11,564 bases of DNA from Nitrospira sp. (GCA_025935475.1 JAICVE010000055.1:1-11564), one strand, 5' to 3'. Numbered from the stretch's first letter, positions 1-7,178 are shown. Made by a program: numbers and translations. The notes: generated by a model from the letters alone, not told the origin.

Positions 1-2091
1 GATCCCTAATCGGCACCCTCGCAGGCCCAACATCGGATTGAACTCGTGCAACTCCTCGACGCGTGCGAGCAGCCGGCGTTTTTCTTCCAGCACGGCGCCG
101 TCGCCGCCCGTCAGTTCCAATCGGGCGATTTCGACCATCAAATCTTCGCGCTTGGGCAGGAATTCATGCAACGGCGGATCGAGCAGCCGGATCGTCACGG
201 GAAAACCTTCCATCTGCCGGTACAGCCCGATGAAATCCTCCTTCTGGAGCGGCAGCAGCTGGTCCAGATATTTTTCACGCTCTTCTTTCGTACGGGCGAG
301 AATCATCTTCTGCATGATGGGAATCCGGTCCTCGGCAAAGAACATGTGTTCCGTTCGGCAGAGCCCGATCCCTTCCGCACCAAACCCGCGCGCGACCTTG
401 GCCTGCTCTGGCACGTCGGCGTTGGCCCGCACCCGCAGCTTCCTCACGCTGTCCGCCCACGACAGGATGGTCGCGAAGCGCTGGTATTTGTCGGATTTTT
501 TCGGATCCAGCTTCCCTTGGATCACTTGAATGATTTCCGATTCGACGACCGGAATATCGCCTTCGTAGACATTCCCGGTGGAACCGTTGACCGACAGATA
601 ATCGCCCTCACGAAAGGTCTTGGCGCCGATTTTCACGCTTTGACTGTCGAGCACTTCGACGGAGTCACAGCCGGCGACGCACACCTTTCCCATTTGACGG
701 GCGACGACAGCCGCGTGGGACGTCATGCCGCCCCTGGCGGTCAAAAATCCGCCGGCGGCGTTCATGCCATGAATGTCGTCGGGACTCGTTTCCTGACGGA
801 CCAGCACCACGCGGCTGCCTGCGGCCTTCATGTCGACGGCGCGGTCCGCCGTAAGCGCAATTTTGCCGGCGGCGGCGCCTGGCCCAGCCGGCAGTCCTTT
901 GCCCAGGGGATTGACCTTGGATTCTTCTTTTGTATCGAAGATCGGGTAGAGATATTGCGCCAGTTGATCCGGTCCGATGCGCAAAACCGCCTCTTCCTTT
1001 GAGATCGCGCCCTCTTTCACCATGTCGACGGCGATCTTGACCGCGGCAATGCCCGTCCGCTTGCCGACGCGGGTCTGCAGCATGTAGAGCTTGCCTTCCT
1101 GGATCGTGAATTCCAGGTCGAGCATGTCGCGGTAATGCTTTTCAAGTTTCTTGTACGTCTGTTCCAGATCCTTATAGGCTTCGGGCACGTTCTTCGCGAG
1201 GGCGCTCACGGGCAGCGGCGTCCGGATGCCGGCCACGACGTCTTCACCCTGCGCATTCATGAGGCATTCGCCGAAAAACGCCTTGTCTCCCGAGCTGGGA
1301 CTGCGGGTGAAGGCCACGCCCGTCCCGCTGGTTTCCCCCATGTTGCCGAACACCATGGCGACGACGTTGACCGCCGTTCCCCACGAATCCGGGATGCCGT
1401 AGAGCCTACGATAGGTAATGGCACGCGCACCAAACCAGGAGGAAAACACCGCGCTAATTGCCATGCGGAGTTGTTCGAGTGGTTCATCCGGGAAGTCCTT
1501 CTTCGTCTCTTCCTTGATTAGCCCCTTGAAACTGGCGACCAATTCGCGAAGATGGCGGGCGTCGAGATGCGTCTCGTGCGTCACCCCCACTTCCGTTTTC
1601 TTATGCTTGAGGATGGCTTCAAAGTGCTCGCGCGGGACACCCATGACGATGCTGCCGAACATCGAGACGAACCGCCGATAGCTGTCCTGCGCAAAGCGGT
1701 CGTTGCGCGTCTTCGCAGCGAGGCCTTCGACCGTCTTCGTCGTCAATCCAACGTTGAGTACCGTATCCATCATGCCGGGCATCGAGGCGCGGGCGCCCGA
1801 GCGCACCGACACGAGCAGCGGCCGTTCAGGATCGCCAAAACCCAAACCCATCGACCGCTCCACGCGCTTGAGAGCCTGCAGGGACGCCTCCCACATGCCG
1901 GGCGGATACTTCTTGCCCAGTTTGTAGTATTCGACGCAGGCTTCCGTGGAAATCGTGAACCCTGGGGGGACGGAGATTCCTAGATTGGTCATCTCTGCCA
2001 ATCCGGCGCCCTTTCCGCCGAGCAACTCTTTCATGTTCGAGGTGCCCTCGGCGTTTCCGTCACCGAAGTAGTAGACGTATTTCTTAGCCAC
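1..2091 (-). CDS. ppdK: Pyruvate, phosphate dikinase, 3'-truncated by window edge
   Basis: Cytoplasmic enzyme that interconverts pyruvate + ATP + phosphate and phosphoenolpyruvate + AMP + pyrophosphate; it links glycolysis/gluconeogenesis and, in carbon-fixing bacteria, the reductive TCA cycle. The minus strand stays open for 697 codons from a GTG start preceded by AGAGAGGGGA. The N-terminus (KKYVYYFGDGNAEG) and GGKGAGLAEM are typical of the ATP-binding domain (about residues 1-340). The phosphohistidine domain carries GGMTSHAAVVAR with the catalytic His at residue 459. The PEP/pyruvate barrel then begins, with Arg579 in GLCRTEHMFF and Arg635 in TIRLLDPPLHEF, which correspond to Arg561 and Arg617 of the Clostridium symbiosum enzyme. 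Family members are about 870-910 residues, so some 190-210 residues including the catalytic Cys lie beyond the left edge. It is last in the glyQ-glyS run, 26 bp after the small membrane protein. No frameshift was seen. Confidence 0.96.
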   Translation of the reverse strand, partial: MAKKYVYYFGDGNAEGTSNMKELLGGKGAGLAEMTNLGISVPPGFTISTEACVEYYKLGKKYPPGMWEASLQALKRVERSMGLGFGDPERPLLVSVRSGARASMPGMMDTVLNVGLTTKTVEGLAAKTRNDRFAQDSYRRFVSMFGSIVMGVPREHFEAILKHKKTEVGVTHETHLDARHLRELVASFKGLIKEETKKDFPDEPLEQLRMAISAVFSSWFGARAITYRRLYGIPDSWGTAVNVVAMVFGNMGETSGTGVAFTRSPSSGDKAFFGECLMNAQGEDVVAGIRTPLPVSALAKNVPEAYKDLEQTYKKLEKHYRDMLDLEFTIQEGKLYMLQTRVGKRTGIAAVKIAVDMVKEGAISKEEAVLRIGPDQLAQYLYPIFDTKEESKVNPLGKGLPAGPGAAAGKIALTADRAVDMKAAGSRVVLVRQETSPDDIHGMNAAGGFLTARGGMTSHAAVVARQMGKVCVAGCDSVEVLDSQSVKIGAKTFREGDYLSVNGSTGNVYEGDIPVVESEIIQVIQGKLDPKKSDKYQRFATILSWADSVRKLRVRANADVPEQAKVARGFGAEGIGLCRTEHMFFAEDRIPIMQKMILARTKEEREKYLDQLLPLQKEDFIGLYRQMEGFPVTIRLLDPPLHEFLPKREDLMVEIARLELTGGDGAVLEEKRRLLARVEELHEFNPMLGLRGCRLGI

Positions 2092-2117
2092 GCGTCCCCT
2101 CTCTTTCCGTTCCACCC

Positions 2118-2621
2118 TCAGCGGAACCCCGATGCGCGCCGGGATGCCGTCAGATCAAGCTGCAGCCGATAGCGACTTACCAGATAGCGTCTCGCCCACA
2201 GGCCAAACAGCAATACGACTCCCACGAACAGGGCCAGCGCAAGCAAACGAAAATCCGAGCGCACCCCCGGATCGACATAGTATCGGCCGTCAGCGCCGCG
2301 GCGAACGGCAATGTCCTTCGTCAAATGATGCGGCTTCCCCGAGGGATCGGCCAGCTTGATCCATTCGGAGCACAACCGCACGGGATCCGGCGCTCCCGTC
2401 ACTCGCTCCCAGGTCAATCGAAGACACACATCCTCTTTGGCATTGAACAACTCCGGCGTCGTGACCAATTCATCCAGATTAATGCCGGTCACCCAGACGC
2501 CGAAGAGCAAGACGACATTGCAGAACACGATCAGCGCCGCCGTGACCATCTTGGAAAAGCGCCGGACCTTCTCCGCACGCTTCTCGTCGGATTGTGGCTC
2601 CGCAGGGTCCGGCGGTCCCAT
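2118..2621 (-). CDS. Small two-helix membrane protein of unknown function
   Basis: I do not recognise a family. The 167-residue product has a charged N-terminus (many Asp/Glu/Lys/Arg), a hydrophobic helix at about residues 26-47, a polar segment at 48-124 with two cysteines (Cys66, Cys84), a second helix at about 126-143 and a basic C-terminal tail. By the positive-inside rule both ends would be cytoplasmic and the middle segment periplasmic, where the two cysteines could form a disulfide. I chose the ATG at 2621 because GGGAG lies 4 bp upstream; the same frame stays open further upstream, to 2693, but that extension would overlap the end of glyS and shows no ribosome-binding site. The gene lies 20 bp after glyS and 26 bp before ppdK, so it is almost certainly co-transcribed with both. 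Its function cannot be read from the sequence. Confidence 0.78.
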   Translation of the reverse strand: MGPPDPAEPQSDEKRAEKVRRFSKMVTAALIVFCNVVLLFGVWVTGINLDELVTTPELFNAKEDVCLRLTWERVTGAPDPVRLCSEWIKLADPSGKPHHLTKDIAVRRGADGRYYVDPGVRSDFRLLALALFVGVVLLFGLWARRYLVSRYRLQLDLTASRRASGFR

Positions 2622-2641
2622 CACACTCCCGTCGATTCCGA

Positions 2642-4813
2642 CTACGTCCCTTGTACCACAATCCGGGAAAAGTCCGCGAACGACGTAAAACACTCCTTGA
2701 CGTCCTTTAATAAGGACAATCGGTTGCCCCGCAGTGACGCATCCTCCACATTCACCATGACGTTGGTAAAAAAGGCGTCAATGGCCGGCTTCAGCCCAAC
2801 CAACGCCTCGAGAGCCTTGTCGTACCGTCCTCCAGCCATTTCCCGGTGGACATCCGCCCGGCAGACGCCGATCCGGCGGTGCAAGTCGCCTTCAGCAGGT
2901 TCCTGAAACCGGTCTGGGTCGACGGGCCCGGGTTCCCACTGTTCCTTCTCGACGATACGGGAAGCTCGCTTGAACCCGACGATCAGCGGATCGAAGTCCG
3001 GCTTCGCCGTCACCGCCTGCATTGCCTTCATCTTGAGCAACAGATCGACCAGATCGATCGCATCGGCTGAGGCGGCTTTCAAGACGGCATCCATGACATC
3101 ATCCCGGAAGGCATGCACAGTCCGGCCATAGTGACGGACGCGCTCAAACAGAAAGTCCATAATGCGGTGGCGGCCCTGCTGCGGAGAATCAGCCGTCCCC
3201 TTGATGCCGCTGTCGATAAGCAGGTTCATGGCGTGATCGATGTACTGATCAATGTTCAGGCGAAGGTCTTTCTCCAAAATGATGCGCACGATGGACGTCG
3301 CATGACGCCGCAGGGCGAAGGGATCCTCGGATCCGCTTGGAATCATCCCGACATGAAAAAATGCCGCGATCGTATCCAAGCGGTCAGCCAGCGACAAGAT
3401 CGTTCCAGTCGGAGAACGCGGCAATTCCCCCTCGAGCGCCTTTGGCAGGTACTGCTCGCGGATGGCCTGGCTCACGGCCTCCGGCTCTCCGTCATGCTTG
3501 GCATACTCGCCGCCCATGATTCCCTGCAGTTCGGGAAATTCGCCGACGATACCGGTCAGGAGATCGGCCTTACTGAGATGCGCAGCGCTGCGGCATCCAT
3601 TCAGAAAGTCAGGACTCGAGGGGTGAGGGTAGAGCGCCGGCGCGAGCATGGAGACTAGTTTGACGAGGCGCTCTTCCTTTTGGCCCATCGTGCCCAGTTT
3701 TTGATGGAAGGTGACGCCGCTCAGTTTCTTGACCCGCTCTTCGAGTCGTGTTTTTCGATCTTCATCGAAGAAAAACTTGGCATCGGCCAGTCTGGCGGCC
3801 AGTACGCGCTCGTTGCCGGCTTGAATCAGCGACATGTCTTTCAATTGATTGTTCGCCACGGCCACAAAGTGGGGAGCCAGCTCGCCGGTCTTCCCGTCCC
3901 GCACGGAGAAGAATCCCTGGTGCTCCTTCATCGACGTCATCAAAATGTCCGCCGGCACTGTGAGGTATTCGGTCTTGAAATTGCCGAGCAGCGCAAAAGG
4001 CCATTCGGTGGTAAATACCGCCTGGTCGAGCAGTGATTCGTCGGAATTGAGCTTGACCCCATTCTTGGCACAGATCCCATTGACCTGATCCTGGATGACC
4101 CGCTGCCGCTGCATCGGATCCACCATGACGCCGGCCCGTTCCAGCGCTTTGCGATAGGACTCATAATTCCGCACGAGAATCGGTCCGCCTCTTCCCATGA
4201 CCCTATGGCCGTACGTTCGATTTCCAGCCTTAATGCCCGCCGCCTCAATCGGGACAACGACTCCATCGAACAGGGCCAGCAGCCAGCGCACCGGCCGCGC
4301 AAACCGGACGGCCGCCTCATTCCATTTCATCGCTTTGGGGAAGGAGAGCTGCCCTATCAGCTGCGGGAGCAGCGCCAACAAGACAGGTTTTGCCGCTCTG
4401 CCGGCATCCTCTTTGACGGCGAACAGATACTCCCCTTTGGGGGTGGCTCGCACCTCCAGACGTTCCACGGACAGCCCTTGACCAGTGGCAAATCCGATCG
4501 CAGCCTTTGTCGGCTGTCCCTGCTGATCGAATCCTACGGACCTGGAGGGGCCTATTACCTCTTTCCTGACAGCCGTTTGATGCAGGGCAAGGTTTTCTAC
4601 GACTAGGACGAGCCTTCGCGGCGTGCCGTAGGTCGCAACCGTTCCTGACGAGAGCCTGGCCTCTTCAAAAAGCCGGGCGGCCGCCTCCCGCAATGAGGCA
4701 AGCGCCGGAGCGATGAATTGGTAGGGAAGCTCCTCGACACCGATTTCCAACAGCAGCTCCGCGCCTCGAGCGGGGGTTTCCGCTCGGTTCACTCGTCGGC
4801 CGGTGCGCTTCAT
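2642..4813 (-). CDS. glyS: Glycyl-tRNA synthetase, beta subunit
   Basis: Large subunit of the bacterial alpha2-beta2 glycyl-tRNA synthetase, which charges tRNA-Gly in the cytoplasm. The alpha subunit holds the class II active site, while the beta subunit recognises the tRNA. The 723-residue product begins, after a 17-residue basic lead, with ELLLEIGVEELPYQF, the usual GlyS start. It continues through conserved blocks such as FPKAMKWNEAAVRFARPVRW and the region around residues 350-480 with KADLLTGIVGEFPELQG. The C-terminal quarter (about 600-710, with FFTNVMVNVEDASLRGNRL) fits the DALR-type anticodon-binding domain. It is slightly longer than the usual ~690 residues. The ATG at 4813 overlaps the glyQ stop as ATGA and has AAGG 8 bp upstream, pointing to translational coupling and matched subunit output. 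Confidence 0.97.
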   Translation of the reverse strand: MKRTGRRVNRAETPARGAELLLEIGVEELPYQFIAPALASLREAAARLFEEARLSSGTVATYGTPRRLVLVVENLALHQTAVRKEVIGPSRSVGFDQQGQPTKAAIGFATGQGLSVERLEVRATPKGEYLFAVKEDAGRAAKPVLLALLPQLIGQLSFPKAMKWNEAAVRFARPVRWLLALFDGVVVPIEAAGIKAGNRTYGHRVMGRGGPILVRNYESYRKALERAGVMVDPMQRQRVIQDQVNGICAKNGVKLNSDESLLDQAVFTTEWPFALLGNFKTEYLTVPADILMTSMKEHQGFFSVRDGKTGELAPHFVAVANNQLKDMSLIQAGNERVLAARLADAKFFFDEDRKTRLEERVKKLSGVTFHQKLGTMGQKEERLVKLVSMLAPALYPHPSSPDFLNGCRSAAHLSKADLLTGIVGEFPELQGIMGGEYAKHDGEPEAVSQAIREQYLPKALEGELPRSPTGTILSLADRLDTIAAFFHVGMIPSGSEDPFALRRHATSIVRIILEKDLRLNIDQYIDHAMNLLIDSGIKGTADSPQQGRHRIMDFLFERVRHYGRTVHAFRDDVMDAVLKAASADAIDLVDLLLKMKAMQAVTAKPDFDPLIVGFKRASRIVEKEQWEPGPVDPDRFQEPAEGDLHRRIGVCRADVHREMAGGRYDKALEALVGLKPAIDAFFTNVMVNVEDASLRGNRLSLLKDVKECFTSFADFSRIVVQGT

Positions 4814-5742
4814 CGGGAAGCCTTTTTGGCGACGTTACGAGGGCGGGTTTGTACAGGGCCTTCCTCTCGTCCAAGGAGCGGATACCCCATCTCCGCGCGT
4901 TCTTCGATGTACCGCTCGGCACATTGTCTGGCCAGTGCGCGCACGCGGGCGATGTAGCCGGTGCGCTCGGCCACACTGATGGCTCCCCTCGCATCGAGCA
5001 GATTGAATGCGTGGGATGATTTGATGCAGTAGTCATAAGCCGGGAGCGTCAAGCGTTGATCGGTGCGAGCTAACAGGCGCTTGCATTCGGCTTCGTAGGA
5101 TTGGAAGGCATTCATGAGCATCGCCACGTCAGCCTGTTCAAAATTGTAGCGGGAGAACTGGACTTCGGTCTCGTGGTGGATGTCGCCGTAGGTGATCTTG
5201 TCCGTCCAGGCGAGGTCGAAGACGTTGTTGACCTGCTGCAGGTACATGGCGATGCGTTCGGTGCCGTAGGTAATTTCTCCGGTGATCGGGCTCAGCTCGA
5301 TGCCGCCAATTTCTTGGAAGTAGGTGAATTGGGTGATTTCCATTCCGTCCAGTCGGACTTCCCACCCTAATCCCCAGGCTCCCAGCGTGGGCGACTCCCA
5401 ATCGTCCTGGATGAACCTGATGTCATGCTGCTTCGGATTGATGCCCAGGCGCGTGAGACTTTCCAAGTAACGCTCCTGAATATCGTCGGGCGCGGGCTTG
5501 AGCACCACCGGATATTGATAGTAGTGCTGCATGCGGTTGGGATTGTCGCCGTACCGGCCGTCAGTCGGCCGACGGCAGGGCTGCACATACGCCGAGCGCC
5601 AGGGTTCCGGCCCAAGCGACCGAAGAAATGTCGCAGGATGAAAGGTGCCGGCCCCCATTTCGACATCGTAGGGTTGATGAATCACGCAACCCTGGTCGGC
5701 CCAGAACCGATGTAATGTGAGAATGAGTTCCTGGAAGGTCAC
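4810..5742 (-). CDS. glyQ: Glycyl-tRNA synthetase, alpha subunit
   Basis: Catalytic subunit of the bacterial heterotetrameric glycyl-tRNA synthetase; it forms glycyl-adenylate and charges tRNA-Gly with GlyS. The product shows the family signature almost throughout: TFQELILTLHRFWADQGCVI, QPYDVEMGAGTFHPATFLRSLGPEPW, AYVQPCRRPTDGRYGDNPNR, WESPTLGAWGLGWEV, DGMEITQFTYFQ and ITYGTERIAMYLQ. I chose GTG at 5742 (310 residues, beginning with Thr-Phe-Gln-Glu-Leu as in most homologues) because GGA lies 6 bp upstream. A TTG at 5748 in the same frame would add two residues. No ATG is available near this end, so glyQ relies on a weak start codon. It is the first gene of the run and is driven by the promoter at 5794-5823. 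Length and motifs are normal. Confidence 0.97.
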   Translation of the reverse strand: MTFQELILTLHRFWADQGCVIHQPYDVEMGAGTFHPATFLRSLGPEPWRSAYVQPCRRPTDGRYGDNPNRMQHYYQYPVVLKPAPDDIQERYLESLTRLGINPKQHDIRFIQDDWESPTLGAWGLGWEVRLDGMEITQFTYFQEIGGIELSPITGEITYGTERIAMYLQQVNNVFDLAWTDKITYGDIHHETEVQFSRYNFEQADVAMLMNAFQSYEAECKRLLARTDQRLTLPAYDYCIKSSHAFNLLDARGAISVAERTGYIARVRALARQCAERYIEERAEMGYPLLGREEGPVQTRPRNVAKKASR

Positions 5743-5793
5743 GAACAATCCAGCCGGCGTTCGGGCAGTTCGACTTGAAAAAAATGGAGTCAG

Positions 5794-5823
5794 AAGCTAG
5801 CAGGAACCGCTCTAGACTGTCAA
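5794..5823 (-). promoter_or_regulatory. Predicted sigma-70 promoter of the glyQ-glyS-ppdK run
   Basis: On the minus strand a perfect -35 TTGACA (5823-5818) is followed by an 18-bp spacer and TAGCTT (5799-5794), with TG one base before it as in extended -10 elements. Transcription would start near 5787, leaving a leader of about 45 nt before glyQ. The same -10 hexamer, TG and spacer length occur in front of transketolase (7149-7178), which supports both calls. No T-box or other tRNA-sensing leader fits in so short a leader. Confidence 0.65.
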
Positions 5824-5863
5824 GAAACCGCCGGAGATCAAGGAGTTGCAGCGAAGCCATGGA

Positions 5864-5888
5864 AATGCCTTGACGGCATTGCAATGCC
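5864..5888. promoter_or_regulatory. Candidate operator: overlapping inverted repeats in the rrf2 promoter
   Basis: AATGCC (5864-5869), GGCATT (5875-5880) and AATGCC (5883-5888) alternate in orientation. The last two form the perfect 14-bp palindrome GGCATTGCAATGCC (5875-5888), and the first two form a dyad with a 5-bp gap. The array covers the -35 element and half of the spacer of the predicted rrf2 promoter, so a bound protein would block RNA polymerase. Autorepression by the Rrf2 protein is the simplest reading (inference). It also lies about 45 bp upstream of the divergent glyQ -35 element. Confidence 0.55.
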
Positions 5889-5897
5889 TCATCTAAT
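5870..5897 (+). promoter_or_regulatory. Predicted sigma-70 promoter of the rrf2-type gene
   Basis: TTGACG (5870-5875, 5 of 6 to consensus), a 16-bp spacer and TCTAAT (5892-5897, 5 of 6). The start would be near 5904, giving a leader of about 39 nt before the ATG at 5943. A perfect palindrome sits in the spacer. Confidence 0.6.
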
Positions 5898-5942
5898 GTC
5901 CGGATTCTTGATTAACACAGTCGGTAATAGAGTCCCTCCTCG

Positions 5943-6377
5943 ATGAAGTTATCCAAGAAGAGTGAGTACGCCCTACGTGCCTTGTTGGAATTAACGATGG
6001 CGCATGGCAAGACGACGTTGCAGCGTCATGAAATTGCCGCTCGTCAGCACATCCCCGTGGAATTTTTGGAGCAGATCCTGCTGGCCCTGAAACGCGCAGG
6101 CTTGCTGTCGAGCCGGCGCGGAATGAAAGGTGGCTATGGGCTGATCAAATCTCCGAATGAGATCACGCTCGGCCAGGTTATCCGGATCCTGGACGGTCCG
6201 CTTGCACCTATCGGATGCGTCAGTAAGACCGCCTATGAAAAATGTCGGGAATGTCCCTATGCCGACAATCCTCAATGTCCGGTTCAGCACGTGATGGGAG
6301 CAGTCCGGGACGCAATTTCAGGAATCTTGGACCACTATACCCTCGCGGACTTTGCGGCAGGATCTCATAAACAATAA
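5943..6377 (+). CDS. Rrf2-family transcriptional regulator with four cysteines
   Basis: DNA-binding regulator of the Rrf2 family (relatives: IscR, NsrR, RirA, CymR). The 144-residue product starts with MKLSKKSEYALRALLELT and has the winged helix-turn-helix at about residues 5-70, including EIAARQHIPVEFLEQIL and the wing RRGMKGGYGL. The C-terminal part has Cys92, Cys101, Cys104 and Cys112. IscR uses three cysteines (92, 98, 104) to hold a 2Fe-2S cluster; here the first is at the same place but the spacing (C-x8-C-x2-C-x7-C) differs, so a cluster is likely but its type is uncertain. The start has no clear ribosome-binding site, yet the N-terminus is exactly that of the family. It is divergent from glyQ and has its own promoter and candidate operator. 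No terminator follows it. Its effector (Fe-S status, NO, iron or redox) cannot be told from sequence alone. Confidence 0.93.
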   Translation: MKLSKKSEYALRALLELTMAHGKTTLQRHEIAARQHIPVEFLEQILLALKRAGLLSSRRGMKGGYGLIKSPNEITLGQVIRILDGPLAPIGCVSKTAYEKCRECPYADNPQCPVQHVMGAVRDAISGILDHYTLADFAAGSHKQ

Positions 6378-6470
6378 GCTGAGTTTTTCTTCCACACTTT
6401 TCACTCGATACTTCCTCAATCTTTACACAGTCTATTTGCAATATTTACACGGTTCCTCGAAAAGTGATGG

Positions 6471-6519
6471 GCGGTTGCAGGGACGTGCCTTCACCTATCG
6501 TGAAGATACATGCAACCGC
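6471..6519 (+). other. Composite hairpin, possible structured RNA or cruciform
   Basis: The outer arms GCGGTTGCA (6471-6479) and TGCAACCGC (6511-6519) are perfectly complementary over 9 bp, and the enclosed CTTCAC (6489-6494) and GTGAAG (6500-6505) form a 6-bp inner stem with a CTATC loop. There is no T-run, so it is not a rho-independent terminator. A second copy of CGGTTGCAG at 6613-6621 could compete for the right arm. I match it to no known riboswitch family. Confidence 0.4.
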
Positions 6520-6552
6520 TGCCATCTCCCACTCCTAAGTCTATGACAAATC

Positions 6553-6569
6553 GTGTAGAAAATTTACAC
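6553..6569. promoter_or_regulatory. Near-palindrome GTGTA-N7-TACAC
   Basis: GTGTAGAAAATTTACAC has 5-bp perfect arms with an A/T-rich centre, about 95 bp upstream of the lipoprotein start. The geometry is typical for a dimeric repressor or activator site. It contains the third TTTACAC copy. No protein can be assigned to it. Confidence 0.35.
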
Positions 6570-6663
6570 TTTTCTAGGCATGTCAGTTGCTATTGGGCCG
6601 CAGCAGGGAGACCGGTTGCAGCAGATTTTCTCACGCCGATATCGCGAAGGAAAATCCGCCGAT

Positions 6664-7095
6664 ATGACACAAGCTCTACACCTCATAAGACGTGTCAAGA
6701 GAACAGTTCCGGTCACGAACAGTCGATTGACCTCGTTGAGGATCGCCGTGCTAACCCTTGGTCTTGTCACCGGTTCAATCGTTATCGGCTGCAGTTCCGG
6801 CGGAGATGGTGGAGAGCCATCAACCAGCGCAGGGCAAGCAGTGCCTAACGGACCGTCGGCCTCGTTGGCATGGGATCCTGTCGCCGGCGTCCTTGGATAT
6901 ATCGTTCATTATGGACCTGAGTCCCCCGGCTCTCCTGGGTCTTGTACATACGCTGAGTCAGTCTTCTCATCGACACCCTCGGCAACGGTGACCGGCCTGG
7001 CTGCCAATACGACGTATTATTTTTCCGTGAGCGCGTTTAACGGAATTGAAGGTCCCTGCTCAGTTGAATTGAGCACCGTAACAGGCTCCGCTTAG
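6664..7095 (+). CDS. Lipoprotein with one fibronectin type III domain
   Basis: Predicted exported lipoprotein of 143 residues. A basic N-terminal stretch (about 1-25) is followed by a hydrophobic segment and the lipobox Val-Ile-Gly-Cys with Cys43 as the lipid-bearing residue; Ser at +2 favours the outer membrane if enterobacterial sorting rules apply. After a Gly/Ser/Pro linker, residues 62-143 match a fibronectin type III fold: SASLAWDPVAGVLGYIVHYG, ATVTGLAANTTYYFSVSAF and a final strand ending TVTG. Cys94 and Cys132 could form a disulfide. I chose the ATG at 6664, with AAGGA 12 bp upstream; an ATG at 6580 in the same frame would add 28 residues but has no proper ribosome-binding site and would push the signal peptide far inward. 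The gene stands alone and ends before the transketolase promoter. Such domains usually mediate binding, but the ligand is unknown. Confidence 0.82.
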   Translation: MTQALHLIRRVKRTVPVTNSRLTSLRIAVLTLGLVTGSIVIGCSSGGDGGEPSTSAGQAVPNGPSASLAWDPVAGVLGYIVHYGPESPGSPGSCTYAESVFSSTPSATVTGLAANTTYYFSVSAFNGIEGPCSVELSTVTGSA

Positions 7096-7148
7096 CTTCT
7101 GGTGTACCAGCGGAAGATGCTGCCGGGAAACCTCGCCTGCCAACTTCA

Positions 7149-7178
7149 TTGACTCCTTAACCCCGGGTTTGCTAGCTT
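7149..7178 (+). promoter_or_regulatory. Predicted sigma-70 promoter of transketolase
   Basis: TTGACT (7149-7154), an 18-bp spacer and TAGCTT (7173-7178), with TG at 7170-7171. The -10 hexamer, TG and spacer length are identical to those of the glyQ promoter. Transcription would start near 7185, only about 11 bp before the hairpin at 7196. Confidence 0.6.

Larger units (their letters stand above)
6422..6569 (+). repeat. Three direct copies of TTTACAC
   Basis: TTTACAC occurs at 6422-6428, 6444-6450 and 6563-6569. The first two are 22 bp apart, about two helical turns, which would place them on the same face of the DNA. The third is part of a near-palindrome with GTGTA on its left. This looks like an array of sites for one DNA-binding protein, possibly the Rrf2-family regulator just upstream, but the motif does not resemble its candidate operator. 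Confidence 0.4.
6378..6663. other. AT-rich non-coding region with repeats and a hairpin
   Basis: These 286 bp lie between the Rrf2-family gene and the lipoprotein gene and show no convincing gene. They are clearly richer in A+T than their flanks. They hold three TTTACAC repeats (6422, 6444, 6563), the near-palindrome GTGTAGAAAATTTACAC (6553-6569), two copies of ACACTTTTC (6394-6402, 6566-6574) and a composite hairpin (6471-6519) whose right arm can also pair with 6613-6620. No standard terminator follows the Rrf2-family gene and no strong sigma-70 promoter stands out. Confidence 0.6.

Noticed and set aside
46..1002. Plus-strand open frame of 318 codons
   Set aside because: It lies wholly antisense to ppdK, whose reading frame has catalytic motifs throughout; the plus-strand product has no recognisable motif.
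5743..5790. T-box or other tRNA-sensing leader upstream of glyQ
   Set aside because: The predicted leader is only about 45 nt and has no T-box sequence or stem I-like structure.
5859..5873. Tiny leader ORF (Met-Glu-Met-Pro) after AAGGAG upstream of the Rrf2-family gene
   Set aside because: It lies upstream of the predicted start of transcription and is only four codons long; probably chance.
6378..6420. Rho-independent terminator after the Rrf2-family gene
   Set aside because: There is a TTTTT run but no stem before it.
6471..6519. Known riboswitch (c-di-GMP GEMM, cobalamin) or terminator
   Set aside because: Conserved core sequences of those riboswitches are not present and there is no T-run after the hairpin.
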